From the NCBI GenBank assembly GCA_965279115.1, contig OZ257137.1, forward strand, positions 1,488,001-1,552,000: 64,000 bases of DNA, given 5' to 3'. Position numbers and translations under genes: made by a program. The notes under the pieces were generated by a model that did not search any database, was not told where the DNA came from, and worked only from the letters and a program-made list of their open reading frames with translations. Positions 53,306 to 61,039 of the stretch are shown piece by piece (the stretch's first letter is position 1; every line of letters starts with the position of its first letter). The stretch comes from JAEUOS01 sp965279115 (GTDB taxonomy: Bacteria > Pseudomonadota > Gammaproteobacteria > Burkholderiales > JAEUOS01).

Positions 53306-54231
53306 GATATTGTCTCCTCATGTTCCTGTGAATAGCGATTATCGCCGCCCGGCGCCTCCAGGCACGCCGCCTTCAGGAAGTCCGTCAACACAGCGGCATA
53401 CGGGGTCAGCGCCTCGCGCAGGTCGTGCGTGCCATCCACAAGCAACAGTCTCGATCGACCGGCCGCCGCGTGTAGTCGATGCGCATCAGCGACCGGGACA
53501 TCGATGTCGGCGCGGCCATGCACCAGCAGCACCGGGCAACGCACGCGCGCAATGGTCGTCTGCGGCGCGATGGCATCGAAAGACGCGCCTATCACCCGCT
53601 GCACATGATGCATCACATACCACCCGACAACCGGATAGGGGACGCGTTTCTCGGCCATGAAGCGACGCATCATTTCGCGCGGGTGTGCAAAAGCAGACAG
53701 GCTTACCACGGCACGCACGTCGTGGTGGTGCGCGGCGTGCAGCAGCGCGGCCCCGGCGCCTACCGAATGGCCCAGCAGCGCGATGCGGTCCGGCGCAATG
53801 CCCGGCTGCTCGCGCAGCCAGACGAGGCCGGCAGCGATGTCTTCGGCAAAGCGCGGCATGGACGTAAATGCCTCGTCGTCGCTATTGCCGTGACAGCGCG
53901 CATCGATCAACAACACCGCGAAACCCGCCGCATGCAATGGCGGCACCACCGGCCACATCATCGCGGAATTGGCCCCCCAGCCATGCATCACCAGCACCGC
54001 GGACGCGCCACCTGCCTGTGGCCGCGGCGATGAGATCAGCCGGCCGAACAGGCGGCGTCCGCGCGGACCCGCAATCGCCACCTCGCGGACCGTGGCCTGT
54101 GGCAAAGCGGGCGGCGCCGCGCCCGCCCGATGCGACAGGCGCGGAGCACGCAACCCGTGAAGAATGGCGCGGTGCGCCACTGCACGCAGACTCCAGATAC
54201 CAGCCACCGCGGTGATCGCTCCGGCAATCAT
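53302..54231 (-). CDS. alpha/beta-hydrolase
   Basis: A 309-aa alpha/beta-hydrolase with an N-terminal hydrophobic segment (MIAGAITAVAGIWSLRAVAH). Nucleophile elbow is GHSVG (LLGHSVGAGAALLHAAHHH), the acid is probably the Asp in LLVHGRADIDVPVADAH, and the catalytic His is in VDGTHDLR. The pattern (VLVMHGWGANSAMMWPVVPPLHAAGFAVLLIDARCHGNSDDE) resembles dipeptidyl-peptidase-like esterases. It follows the YbgE gene by 73 bp. Substrate unknown. Confidence 0.85.
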   Translation of the reverse strand: MIAGAITAVAGIWSLRAVAHRAILHGLRAPRLSHRAGAAPPALPQATVREVAIAGPRGRRLFGRLISSPRPQAGGASAVLVMHGWGANSAMMWPVVPPLHAAGFAVLLIDARCHGNSDDEAFTSMPRFAEDIAAGLVWLREQPGIAPDRIALLGHSVGAGAALLHAAHHHDVRAVVSLSAFAHPREMMRRFMAEKRVPYPVVGWYVMHHVQRVIGASFDAIAPQTTIARVRCPVLLVHGRADIDVPVADAHRLHAAAGRSRLLLVDGTHDLREALTPYAAVLTDFLKAACLEAPGGDNRYSQEHEETIS

Positions 54232-54304
54232 TTCAAGATGTGCTTCCCATGGATTTACGCGGCCTCCTCACATCAGCCACTACGATTCGGCAAACCGGTT
54301 GCCG

Positions 54305-54586
54305 TCATTGCATCAATTTCAGTGCGGCCGCGGCGAGCAGTGACGTGACGCACGCCCACCCCGAGAGCATTCCGCGCCATAGTCCGTGGCGCGGAATGAA
54401 GCCGACGCCGCGCACGAAGCCGGCACTCATGGCCCAGAACAGCGCGAAGGCCAGCCGATGATCCGCGTGCCCGGCGGCGTCCGTCATGATGGGAGGGTAG
54501 AGGGTGCCTCCCAGCATGATAGCGAGCCCGACAGTGAAGCTGGCGAAATGCAAACGCTGTGGCGCGGAATCACTGACGCGGTTCAC
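54305..54586 (-). CDS. ybgE: YbgE-like cyd operon protein
   Basis: A 93-aa membrane protein starting with GTG 54586, which overlaps the cydX stop codon (GTGA). Three helices are apparent (LHFASFTVGLAIMLGGTLY, LAFALFWAMSAGFVRGVGF, GMLSGWACVTSLLAAAALKL). The segment GFVRGVGFIPRHGLWRGMLSGW matches the hallmark of YbgE (G-x-x-H/R-G-V-G-F-x-P-R-x-x-x-W-R). YbgE genes accompany cydABX in proteobacteria; the function is not settled. The start was placed by overlap and family length. Confidence 0.78.
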   Translation of the reverse strand: MNRVSDSAPQRLHFASFTVGLAIMLGGTLYPPIMTDAAGHADHRLAFALFWAMSAGFVRGVGFIPRHGLWRGMLSGWACVTSLLAAAALKLMQ

Positions 54587-54705
54587 GACTGGCTCTCGTC
54601 CGTTGTTGCCGCATCGCGGCCCGCCTCGTTCTCGCCCCACATCGCGTTCAGGATCGCCAACAAGACCGCGAAGCCGACCCCCAATATCCATGCGAAGTAC
54701 CACAT
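54583..54705 (-). CDS. cydX: cytochrome bd oxidase small subunit CydX
   Basis: A 40-aa protein: MWYFAWILGVGFAVLLAILN followed by AMWGENEAGRDAATTDESQS. The MWYF-W-I-L-G start, the single helix and the N-A-M-W-x-E motif are diagnostic for CydX, which stabilises the haem groups of cytochrome bd. GGAGCA lies just upstream of ATG 54705. It follows the Rieske-type gene by 13 bp and overlaps ybgE by 4 nt. Confidence 0.93.
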   Translation of the reverse strand: MWYFAWILGVGFAVLLAILNAMWGENEAGRDAATTDESQS

Positions 54706-54718
54706 AGTTCAGTGCTCC

Positions 54719-55336
54719 TCAGGCCTTGGTGTCTTCGCCGATCACGATGCGTGCATCACCTGCATAGCTGTAGGGGGGAATCTCCAGGTTGGTCGGTGCC
54801 GGCTTGTTCTTGAACACACGACCAGCGCCGTCGAAAGTGGAACCATGGCAAGGGCAGTAGAAGCCGCCCGGCCAGTCGGCCGGGACGCCCGGGTTGCCAC
54901 CGTCGGCTGCCACAGCCGTGGGTGAGCAGCCAAGGTGGGTGCAGATGCCAACGGCGACGAATACTTCGGGCTTGATGGCGCGCGCGGCATTTCGGGCGTA
55001 GTCGGGCTGCTGGGTTCTCTCGGACTGCGGATCGACCAGTTGTGCGTCGTGACCTTGCAGCGCCGCCAACATTTCCGGCGTACGACGGACAACCCAAACA
55101 GGCTTGCCGCGCCATTCAACGGTCTTGGTGCCGCCTGGGGGGATGTCGGATATATCCACCTCGACAGGGGCACCCATTGCCTTGGCGCGCTCGCTTGGGG
55201 CGAAGGTGGAAACGAATGGAACGGCGGTGGCAACGGCGGCGGCGGCTCCGGCAGCGCTGGTGGCGATAAGCCAGGTGCGCCGATCCTCGTCATTGGATAA
55301 AACGGGAAAGGCGGGTTTGGGGAGGGCGTGGTCCAT
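54719..55336 (-). CDS. petA: Rieske iron-sulfur protein (PetA-like) inside the cyd operon
   Basis: A 205-aa ubiquinol:cytochrome c reductase-type Rieske protein. A single N-terminal helix (TWLIATSAAGAAAAVATAVPFVSTF) anchors the soluble domain. Cluster-binding motifs are CTHLGC and CPCHGS, and VDISDIPPGGTKTVEWRGKPVWVVRRT is typical of PetA. Normal petA genes are followed by petB and petC; here it lies between cydB and cydX with 18 and 13 bp gaps and AAGGAG at its start. Cytochrome b and c1 genes are absent from the window. It may be a displaced bc1 subunit or a protein serving the bd branch. Confidence 0.92.
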   Translation of the reverse strand: MDHALPKPAFPVLSNDEDRRTWLIATSAAGAAAAVATAVPFVSTFAPSERAKAMGAPVEVDISDIPPGGTKTVEWRGKPVWVVRRTPEMLAALQGHDAQLVDPQSERTQQPDYARNAARAIKPEVFVAVGICTHLGCSPTAVAADGGNPGVPADWPGGFYCPCHGSTFDGAGRVFKNKPAPTNLEIPPYSYAGDARIVIGEDTKA

Positions 55337-55354
55337 GGTCGGCTCCTTGCCGTA

Positions 55355-56497
55355 TCAGTAAGCGGTGTGTTCGTTGGTGCGGATATGCTCGATCGTCACC
55401 TTGCCGCGCATCACGCGATAGGCCCAGGAGGTGTAGATGACGATCAGCGGCATGAATATCAAGGTGGCCCAGAACATCAGAGCCAACGTCAGATGGCTGG
55501 AAACGCTGTCCCATACGGTGAGGCTGGCATTGGGCATGGTGGAGGACGGCATGACGAACGGGAACATCGCTGCGCCCGCCGTGCCGATCACCCCCGTGAT
55601 CGCCAGTGCTGATGCCACGAAAGCAGTCAGCGTCTGCCGCATCGTGACCAACAGCGCCGCAAGCAGCGCACCGACGATCCCCAGGATCGGAAGCAACCAG
55701 AGCGCCGGGTGCAAGCCATAGTTGGTCCACCAGGCGGCGGCACTGCGCGCCACGGTCTTGGTCAGGGGGTCGGACATGGCGCCCGGATCGACGGTGGATG
55801 TGATCGCATATCCTTCGATGCCGCCAACGCGCAGCCATATGCCGGCGGCGACGAAGCTCAACGCCATCAAGAGTGCCGCGCCGACCGCACCGCGGATCGC
55901 CCGTTGCTGAATCACTCCCTCCGTCCGGTGCGCCAGATACATGCCGCCATGCATGGTGATCATCGCGCTCGACACCACACCTGCCAGCAGTGCAAACGGA
56001 TTGAGCAGTTGCCAGAAGGTTCCGGTGTAGGTGGAGACCATGTAGTCGTCGAATCCGAACGGCACACCTTGCAGCAGGTTGCCGAACGCCACGCCGAAGA
56101 TCAGCGGCGGCACGGCACCGCCTATGAACAGACCCCAATCCCAGGTGCTGCGCCAGGTGGCGTTGTGGATCTTGCTGCGGTAGTCGAATCCCACCGGCCG
56201 GAAGAACAACGCCCATAGCACCGCCAGCATGGCCCAGTAGAAGCCGCTGAACGCGGTGGCGTAGACAAGCGGCCACGCTGCGAAGATGGCCCCGCCACCG
56301 GTGATGAACCAGACCTGGTTGCCGTCCCAATGCGGGCCCACGGTATTGATGACCACACGACGTTCGATGTCGTTGCGGCCGACGAAGGGCAGCAGGGTGC
56401 CCACGCCCATGTCGTGACCGTCCATGATGGCGAAGCCGACAAGCAAAACACCCACCAGAAGCCACCAGATGATTTTCAGGGTTGGATAGTCGATCAT
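55355..56497 (-). CDS. cydB: cytochrome bd ubiquinol oxidase subunit II
   Basis: A 380-aa, multi-helix membrane protein. It begins MIDYPTLKIIWWLLVGVLLVGFAIMDGHDMGVGTLLPFVGRND, the CydB signature with conserved Asp residues, and has NTVGPHWDGNQVWFITGGGAIFAAWPLVYATAFSGFY and WDWGLFIGGAVPPLIFGVAFGNLLQG. It pairs with CydA in the quinol-oxidising terminal oxidase. GAGGAA precedes ATG 56497, which lies 10 nt after the cydA stop. A longer frame starting at 56545 runs over cydA and is not used. Confidence 0.96.
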   Translation of the reverse strand: MIDYPTLKIIWWLLVGVLLVGFAIMDGHDMGVGTLLPFVGRNDIERRVVINTVGPHWDGNQVWFITGGGAIFAAWPLVYATAFSGFYWAMLAVLWALFFRPVGFDYRSKIHNATWRSTWDWGLFIGGAVPPLIFGVAFGNLLQGVPFGFDDYMVSTYTGTFWQLLNPFALLAGVVSSAMITMHGGMYLAHRTEGVIQQRAIRGAVGAALLMALSFVAAGIWLRVGGIEGYAITSTVDPGAMSDPLTKTVARSAAAWWTNYGLHPALWLLPILGIVGALLAALLVTMRQTLTAFVASALAITGVIGTAGAAMFPFVMPSSTMPNASLTVWDSVSSHLTLALMFWATLIFMPLIVIYTSWAYRVMRGKVTIEHIRTNEHTAY

Positions 56498-56507
56498 GAT
56501 GGGTTCC

Positions 56508-58082
56508 TCAGGCGTGAGCTGGCGCGGCGTGCAGTACGGGTTCATGCTGGTAACGCCCGGTGCCGAGGCTGCCCGGGCCCTGCCGGGCGAACTTTTGCAT
56601 CAAGTAGATCTCGACGATCAGTAGCACGGTGTAGAAGCCGACGAAGCCCGCGAGCGAGCCGTACAGGCTGCCGACAGTGAGCGTGGATACCGAGAGGTGG
56701 GTCGGCAGAACGCCATAGATGGTCCAGGGCTGGCGACCATATTCCGCGACCACCCAGCCAAGTTCGGATGCGATCCAGGGGGCCGGCAGCATCCATACCG
56801 CCCATTTCAGGATCCAGGGACGGGCAGCGCACTGCGACTTGAGGGTGCTGATGAAGGCGAGCGTGAATAACACCAGCATCGCGAAACCCAGGCCGACCAT
56901 GATACGGAAGCTCCAGAACATCGGCGTCACCCTTGGTACCGTATCGTTGACTGCCTTGGTGATGATCTCTGGGGTTGCCGTACGCACATCCACCACATAT
57001 TTTTTCAGCAACAGGCCAAAGCCCAGATCGGCCTTGTGACGCTCGAATGTTTCGCGCGCGGAGATGTCGTCACGGTGCTTGCGCAATGTCTCCAGGGCTG
57101 TCACGGCAATGATGCCCCGCTCGATCCGCTCACGATTCTTCGCCTTGATTTCGCGGATGCCGGGAATCTCCTTGCTGACAGACCGGGTGCCTATGAGTCC
57201 CATCACCCAGGGGATTTCGATTTCCCAGTCGTTCTTGGATTCGGCCTCGTTGATGCCGGCGATCAGCTTCAGGCTGGCGGGCGCGGGTTCGGTCTCCCAC
57301 ATCGCTTCCAGTGCGGCCATCTTGGTCTGCTGCGCTTCGCCGACCGTATAGCCGGATTCGTCGCCGAGCACGATTACGCTCGCCACCGACGCCAGGCCGA
57401 ACGCGGCGGCGACACGGAAGCTGCGCTTGGCAAATTCGATATCACGACCTTTCAGCAGATACCAACTGGATATCGACAAGACGAACATCGCGCCGGTGAC
57501 GTAACCGGCGGAGACGGTATGCACAAACTTCGCCTGGGCGTCCGGGTTGAACACCACGGCCCAGAAGTCGGTCATCTCCATGCGCATGGTCTGGTAGCTG
57601 AATTCTGCGCCCACCGGATTCTGCATCCAGCCGTTGGCGATCAGAATCCACAGCGCGGAGAGGTTTGTGCCGATTGCCATCAACAGAGTCACTAGCAGGT
57701 GGCGTGTCCTTGAAAGTCTGTCCCAACCAAAGAAGAACAGGCCGATGAATGTCGACTCAAGGAAGAAGGCCATCAAGCCTTCGATCGCGAGGGGCGCACC
57801 AAAGATGTCTCCGACGTAGTGCGAGTAGTAGGCCCAGTTGGTCCCGAACTGGAATTCGAGGGTGATGCCGGTGGTGACACCGAGCGCGAAATTGATGCCG
57901 AACAGCTTGCCCCAGAAGCGCGTCATGTCCTTCCATACGACCTTGCCGGTCATCACGTAAACGCTTTCCATGATCACCAGCAGCCAGACCATGCCGAGGG
58001 TCAGCGGGACGAACAGGAAGTGGTACATCGCCGTGGCGGCAAATTGCAGTCGCGACAGGTCGACCAGTTGCTCGGAAATCAC
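56508..58082 (-). CDS. cydA: cytochrome bd ubiquinol oxidase subunit I
   Basis: A 524-aa subunit carrying haems b558, b595 and d. Haem ligand H21 (AMYHFLFVPLTLGM), H186-equivalent in FVHTVSAGYVTGAMF, and Met in FWSFRIMVGLGF are visible. The quinol-binding Q-loop has K and E residues (GEAQQTKMAALEAMWETEP) and is the long form, as in E. coli CydA. GRQPWTIYGVLPT is the family block. Cytochrome bd reduces O2 with quinol electrons and is known to tolerate sulfide, cyanide and NO. Overlaps cydP by 4 nt. Confidence 0.97.
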   Translation of the reverse strand: MISEQLVDLSRLQFAATAMYHFLFVPLTLGMVWLLVIMESVYVMTGKVVWKDMTRFWGKLFGINFALGVTTGITLEFQFGTNWAYYSHYVGDIFGAPLAIEGLMAFFLESTFIGLFFFGWDRLSRTRHLLVTLLMAIGTNLSALWILIANGWMQNPVGAEFSYQTMRMEMTDFWAVVFNPDAQAKFVHTVSAGYVTGAMFVLSISSWYLLKGRDIEFAKRSFRVAAAFGLASVASVIVLGDESGYTVGEAQQTKMAALEAMWETEPAPASLKLIAGINEAESKNDWEIEIPWVMGLIGTRSVSKEIPGIREIKAKNRERIERGIIAVTALETLRKHRDDISARETFERHKADLGFGLLLKKYVVDVRTATPEIITKAVNDTVPRVTPMFWSFRIMVGLGFAMLVLFTLAFISTLKSQCAARPWILKWAVWMLPAPWIASELGWVVAEYGRQPWTIYGVLPTHLSVSTLTVGSLYGSLAGFVGFYTVLLIVEIYLMQKFARQGPGSLGTGRYQHEPVLHAAPAHA

Positions 58083-58261
58083 TTCGCTGCTCCTTCAATA
58101 GGGATGTTGGCGGTAGCGCCAATTTGAGCCGCCGCGCGATCGGCATCGACGTTCACGCGGTGATCGCGCACGAAAACCCACCAAAGCGCAACCAGCAGCG
58201 CCAGTTTCACCAGGATGGCGATGGCGAGATGGCGTACAAGTCGGCTTTCATCACGTGTCAT
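58079..58261 (-). CDS. cydP: CydP-type small subunit of cytochrome bd
   Basis: A 60-aa one-helix protein: MTRDESRLVRHLAIAILVKL, then ALLVALWWVFVRDHRVNVDADRAAAQI. The R-H-L-A-x-A-I-x-V-K-L start and FVRDxRVxVDxDR ending match the family annotated as putative cytochrome oxidase small subunit CydP, found before cydA. It overlaps cydA by 4 nt. ATG 58261 starts the conserved part; an upstream frame to 58327 contains the promoter region and is unlikely. A -24/-12-type element ends 13 nt before the start. Confidence 0.82.
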   Translation of the reverse strand: MTRDESRLVRHLAIAILVKLALLVALWWVFVRDHRVNVDADRAAAQIGATANIPIEGAAK

Positions 58262-58273
58262 GCCGGACCATTC

Positions 58274-58289
58274 CGCAAGTTCCAGGCCA
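58274..58289 (-). promoter_or_regulatory. putative sigma54 promoter of the cyd operon
   Basis: The minus strand reads TGGCCT-GGAAC-TTGCG, with GG (-24) and GC (-12) at the exact 10-nt spacing of sigma54 promoters. The match is moderate (consensus TGGCAC-n5-TTGCA). The start point would be about 58263, giving a leader of only a few nucleotides before cydP. Confidence 0.45.
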
Positions 58290-58332
58290 AACGAGGCGTT
58301 GCGGAAAATGACCATAAAATCAGGCACTTGGG

Positions 58333-58408
58333 TGGCAGCGAAGTATTGGGCTCAGGCGCTGGCACAACAATCGTCTGCCAGAGTGGCAGTGCTGCCAGAG
58401 AGAGGCAG
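58333..58408. promoter_or_regulatory. cluster of CTGCCA/TGGCAG boxes upstream of cydP (putative FisR sites)
   Basis: TGGCAG (58333-58338), CTGCCA-gag-TGGCAG (58375-58389) and CTGCCA-gagag-aGGCAG (58392-58408; one mismatch) lie in 76 bp between fisR and cydP. They are 45-120 bp upstream of the -24 element, the normal distance for activators of sigma54 promoters. The same boxes occur on the other side of fisR. Hairpin formation at the fisR 3' end is an alternative role. Confidence 0.6.
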
Positions 58409-58430
58409 CGCGATGCGACGCCAAGCCTTT

Positions 58431-59825
58431 TCAGGCCAGGCCGATGTCTTTCAATCGCCGATACAAGGTGCGCTCGCTCAAGCCCAGATGCACGGCGAGT
58501 TCTCGCCGGGTGCCGGGGAATTGCGCGACTGCCTCGGCCAGATCAGTCGTTGCGACGACCCGTGGCGACGCTGCCAAGCCCGCGACCGATGCCAAGTGCC
58601 GGGCAGGCGAAGCGCTGCGTCCGAGATGCTCGGGAAGGTGTTCCTCCCGAACCACGCCGTCGTCTGCATACAGGCGCGCCCGATCCAGGACATTGCGCAG
58701 TTCACGAATGTTGCCTGGCCAATCATGTGCCTGAAGGTGCGCCATGGCCGAGGGCTCGACTGCAATGCGCTGCTTGGTCGAACTGCCCCGTTGGAGAAAG
58801 GAATCGACCAGCATCGGAATGTCATCGACACGATCCCGCAGCGCTGGCAACTGGATGGGAAAAGCACTGATCCGATAGTACAAATCCTGGCGGAAACGGC
58901 CATCGGCGACCATTTCCTGCAGCGGCTTGTGGGTGGCCGCCACCAGGCGAAAGTTGGCCTGGTGGGTTTCGACGCTGCCGACGCGACGGAACGTCCCTGA
59001 CTCGATCAGTCGCAACAGTTTCACCTGCATGGACAACGGCACATCGCCCATCTCGTCGAGAAACAGCGTGCCGCCCTCGGCGGTTTCGACCAGGCCTTTC
59101 TTGCGTGCGTTGGCGCCAGTGAACGCGCCCTTTTCATAGCCGAACAATTCGCTTTCGAACAGCGTTTCGGAGAACCCGGAACAGTCGACGACCACGAACG
59201 GGCCGCTCGCGCGATCGCTCGCCTCATGGACCGCGCGCGCGAAGAGCTCCTTGCCGGTACCTGACTCGCCCAGCAGCAGCACCGGCAGCATTGAACGGGC
59301 GACGCGCTGGACCGACGAGATGGCGGCATTGAATGCCGCCGACCTTCCTACCAAGCCATCGGCGCTGGGCTTGGCCGACGCGCTGCGCACCGTCGCCAGG
59401 CGCTCGACGTAGGCCACGACCTCATGGTCCGCATTGAGGATTGGACGCAACTCGACATCGACATGCTCAGGACCACGCGGCGTGTGATGAATGTGCAGGA
59501 CACGGTCCGGGCCTTTGAGCTCGAAGGCCTTTTTCATCGGACAGTGCTCGCCAGCCTGGTCGCAGGGCATGTCGTAGTGATGCGATATCTGGTAACACTT
59601 GTGCCCGATGTACGGCTTGTCGACTGCGCCGAATTGCCGGCGATAGGCTGTGTTGGCAGCGAGGATGTTGTAGTAGGGATCGAGCACGATCATGGGCTGT
59701 GCTTCGTGCTCGAGAAAGGAAATCAGCGCCTGCACCTGGGACGTGGTTTCGTTTGGCTCTGGCGGGTTGACCACAGCAACTTGGCCGGGATTCGTGGCTG
59801 ATTTCGGCTCGGGCATGCGACCCAT
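58431..59825 (-). CDS. fisR: FisR-like sigma54-dependent sulfane-sulfur sensor regulator
   Basis: A 464-aa NtrC-type activator. An N-terminal PAS-like domain (LISFLEHEAQPMIVLDPYYNILAANTAYRRQFG) contains C77, C88 and C95 (HKCYQISHHYDMPCDQAGEHCPM). Their 11- and 7-residue spacing equals that of C53/C64/C71 reported for the sulfane-sulfur sensor FisR of Cupriavidus. The AAA+ domain has Walker A GESGTGKE, the sigma54-contact loop GAFTGA and GGTLFLDEMG. A Fis-type helix-turn-helix (FPGTRRELAVHLGLSERTLYRRLKDIGL) ends the protein. It is divergent from the persulfide dioxygenase operon and upstream of the cyd operon on the same strand. The start is uncertain: ATG 59825 or 59816; neither has a strong Shine-Dalgarno. 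Confidence 0.88.
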   Translation of the reverse strand: MGRMPEPKSATNPGQVAVVNPPEPNETTSQVQALISFLEHEAQPMIVLDPYYNILAANTAYRRQFGAVDKPYIGHKCYQISHHYDMPCDQAGEHCPMKKAFELKGPDRVLHIHHTPRGPEHVDVELRPILNADHEVVAYVERLATVRSASAKPSADGLVGRSAAFNAAISSVQRVARSMLPVLLLGESGTGKELFARAVHEASDRASGPFVVVDCSGFSETLFESELFGYEKGAFTGANARKKGLVETAEGGTLFLDEMGDVPLSMQVKLLRLIESGTFRRVGSVETHQANFRLVAATHKPLQEMVADGRFRQDLYYRISAFPIQLPALRDRVDDIPMLVDSFLQRGSSTKQRIAVEPSAMAHLQAHDWPGNIRELRNVLDRARLYADDGVVREEHLPEHLGRSASPARHLASVAGLAASPRVVATTDLAEAVAQFPGTRRELAVHLGLSERTLYRRLKDIGLA

Positions 59826-59845
59826 TGTGACAGCAATATCCGGGG

Positions 59846-59897
59846 CTGCCAATTGGCAGTGCGGCCTGTCATTCTTACTGCCAAACCTGAATGGCAG
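59846..59897. promoter_or_regulatory. paired CTGCCA/TGGCAG palindromes in the fisR-pdo gap (putative FisR sites)
   Basis: The perfect 14-bp palindrome CTGCCAATTGGCAG (59846-59859) and CTGCCA-n8-TGGCAG (59878-59897) lie 20-70 bp upstream of fisR and 90-140 bp upstream of the -24/-12 element of the pdo gene. They share their half-sites with the boxes before cydP and are the best candidates for FisR binding. Confidence 0.65.
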
Positions 59898-59987
59898 ATC
59901 AACGCGAAAGGTGTGCCGATATTCGCGCTATTACGAATACCTTTATGGATCATGGGTTTGGAGTGAGGTTTCTGTGCTGCCATCGCC

Positions 59988-60003
59988 TGGCACGCAACTT
60001 GAT
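59988..60003 (+). promoter_or_regulatory. putative sigma54 promoter of the pdo-sqr-sulP operon
   Basis: TGGCAC-gcaac-TTGAT has a perfect -24 element and correct spacing, but the -12 dinucleotide is GA instead of GC. The transcription start would be about 60014, 45 nt before the ATG. The position relative to the activator boxes is typical of sigma54 promoters. Confidence 0.5.
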
Positions 60004-60058
60004 ATGCATTGTTGCTGGCGGCAGTTCAAGCAGTTCACAACATTGCACGGAGACGCGT

Positions 60059-60943
60059 ATGAACCCTCAAAAGCGGATGCAGATCGAAGGCTTTTTCGAC
60101 CCAGCGACATGGACAGTCAGTTATCTGGTACTAGATACGAGCACCTGGCAGTGTGCGCTGATCGACAGCGTTCTGGACTACGACCCGAAGTCCGGACGCA
60201 CATCCACCCTGAATGCCGACAAGCTGATCGCGCGTGTACGCGCGCTCGGCGCCAACGTGGCATGGATTCTTGAAACCCATGTACATGCCGACCACCTCTC
60301 GGCAGCACCGTACCTGAAACGGGAACTTGGCGGCAGCGTGGGCATCGGGCGGCACATCACGACCGTCCAGACCGTGTTCGGCAAGCTCTTCAACGCGGGC
60401 GCGGACTTTGCCCGCGATGGCAGCCAGTTCGATCACATGTTTGGGGACGATGAGCCTTTCGCGATTGGAAGCCTGAAGGCACGGGCGATGCACACCCCGG
60501 GACACACGCCGGCATGCATGACATATGTCGTCAGCGACGACGAGGAATCTGCCGCGTTCGTGGGCGATACGCTTTTCATGCCGGACTACGGCACGGCGCG
60601 CTGCGATTTTCCTGGTGGCGACGCGCGCACATTGTTCCGCTCGATCAACAAGGTGTTGAGCCTTCCGCCGGAAACCAGGCTTTACATGTGCCATGACTAC
60701 CAGCCTGGTGGTCGGGATGTGCAATACGTGAGCACCGTGGCCGATGAGCGCAACAACAATATCCATGTGCGCAATGGCATCAGCGAAGAGGAGTTCGTCG
60801 TCATGCGAAGTGCCCGCGACGCGACCCTTGGCATGCCCACACTGATCCTGCCGTCGGTGCAGGTGAACATGCGCGCCGGCGAATTGCCGGAACCGGAATC
60901 CAACGGCATGCGCTACATCAAGATTCCCCTCAACGCGGTTTAA
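60059..60943 (+). CDS. persulfide dioxygenase (Blh/ETHE1-like MBL fold)
   Basis: A 294-aa MBL-fold enzyme oxidising glutathione persulfide to sulfite with O2. Single-iron ligands of the ETHE1 type are H74 (LETHVHADHLSAAPYL), H149 (HTPGHTP) and D170 (FVGDTLF). The GRTSTLNADKL and RLYMCHDYQPGGR segments match the Blh-type dioxygenases linked to sulfide operons. It lies first in the operon with the DUF442-SQR fusion and SulP. An ACGGAGA sequence precedes ATG 60059. Expression is probably by FisR and sigma54. Confidence 0.9.
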   Translation: MNPQKRMQIEGFFDPATWTVSYLVLDTSTWQCALIDSVLDYDPKSGRTSTLNADKLIARVRALGANVAWILETHVHADHLSAAPYLKRELGGSVGIGRHITTVQTVFGKLFNAGADFARDGSQFDHMFGDDEPFAIGSLKARAMHTPGHTPACMTYVVSDDEESAAFVGDTLFMPDYGTARCDFPGGDARTLFRSINKVLSLPPETRLYMCHDYQPGGRDVQYVSTVADERNNNIHVRNGISEEEFVVMRSARDATLGMPTLILPSVQVNMRAGELPEPESNGMRYIKIPLNAV

Positions 60944-61039
60944 ACCACAGTTCCAAGCCGGGCCGCTATCGGCCCGGCGATCGCATCACCCATCCACCAA
61001 CAGACGCCCGCCAACAAGGCGTGCGCAGGAGACAACGCA

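Noticed and set aside
58375..58408. Intrinsic terminator of fisR formed by the CTGCCA/TGGCAG repeats
   Set aside because: Hairpins are possible, but there is no T-run, and the same half-sites recur in the fisR-pdo gap where no terminator is needed. A binding-site role fits better.
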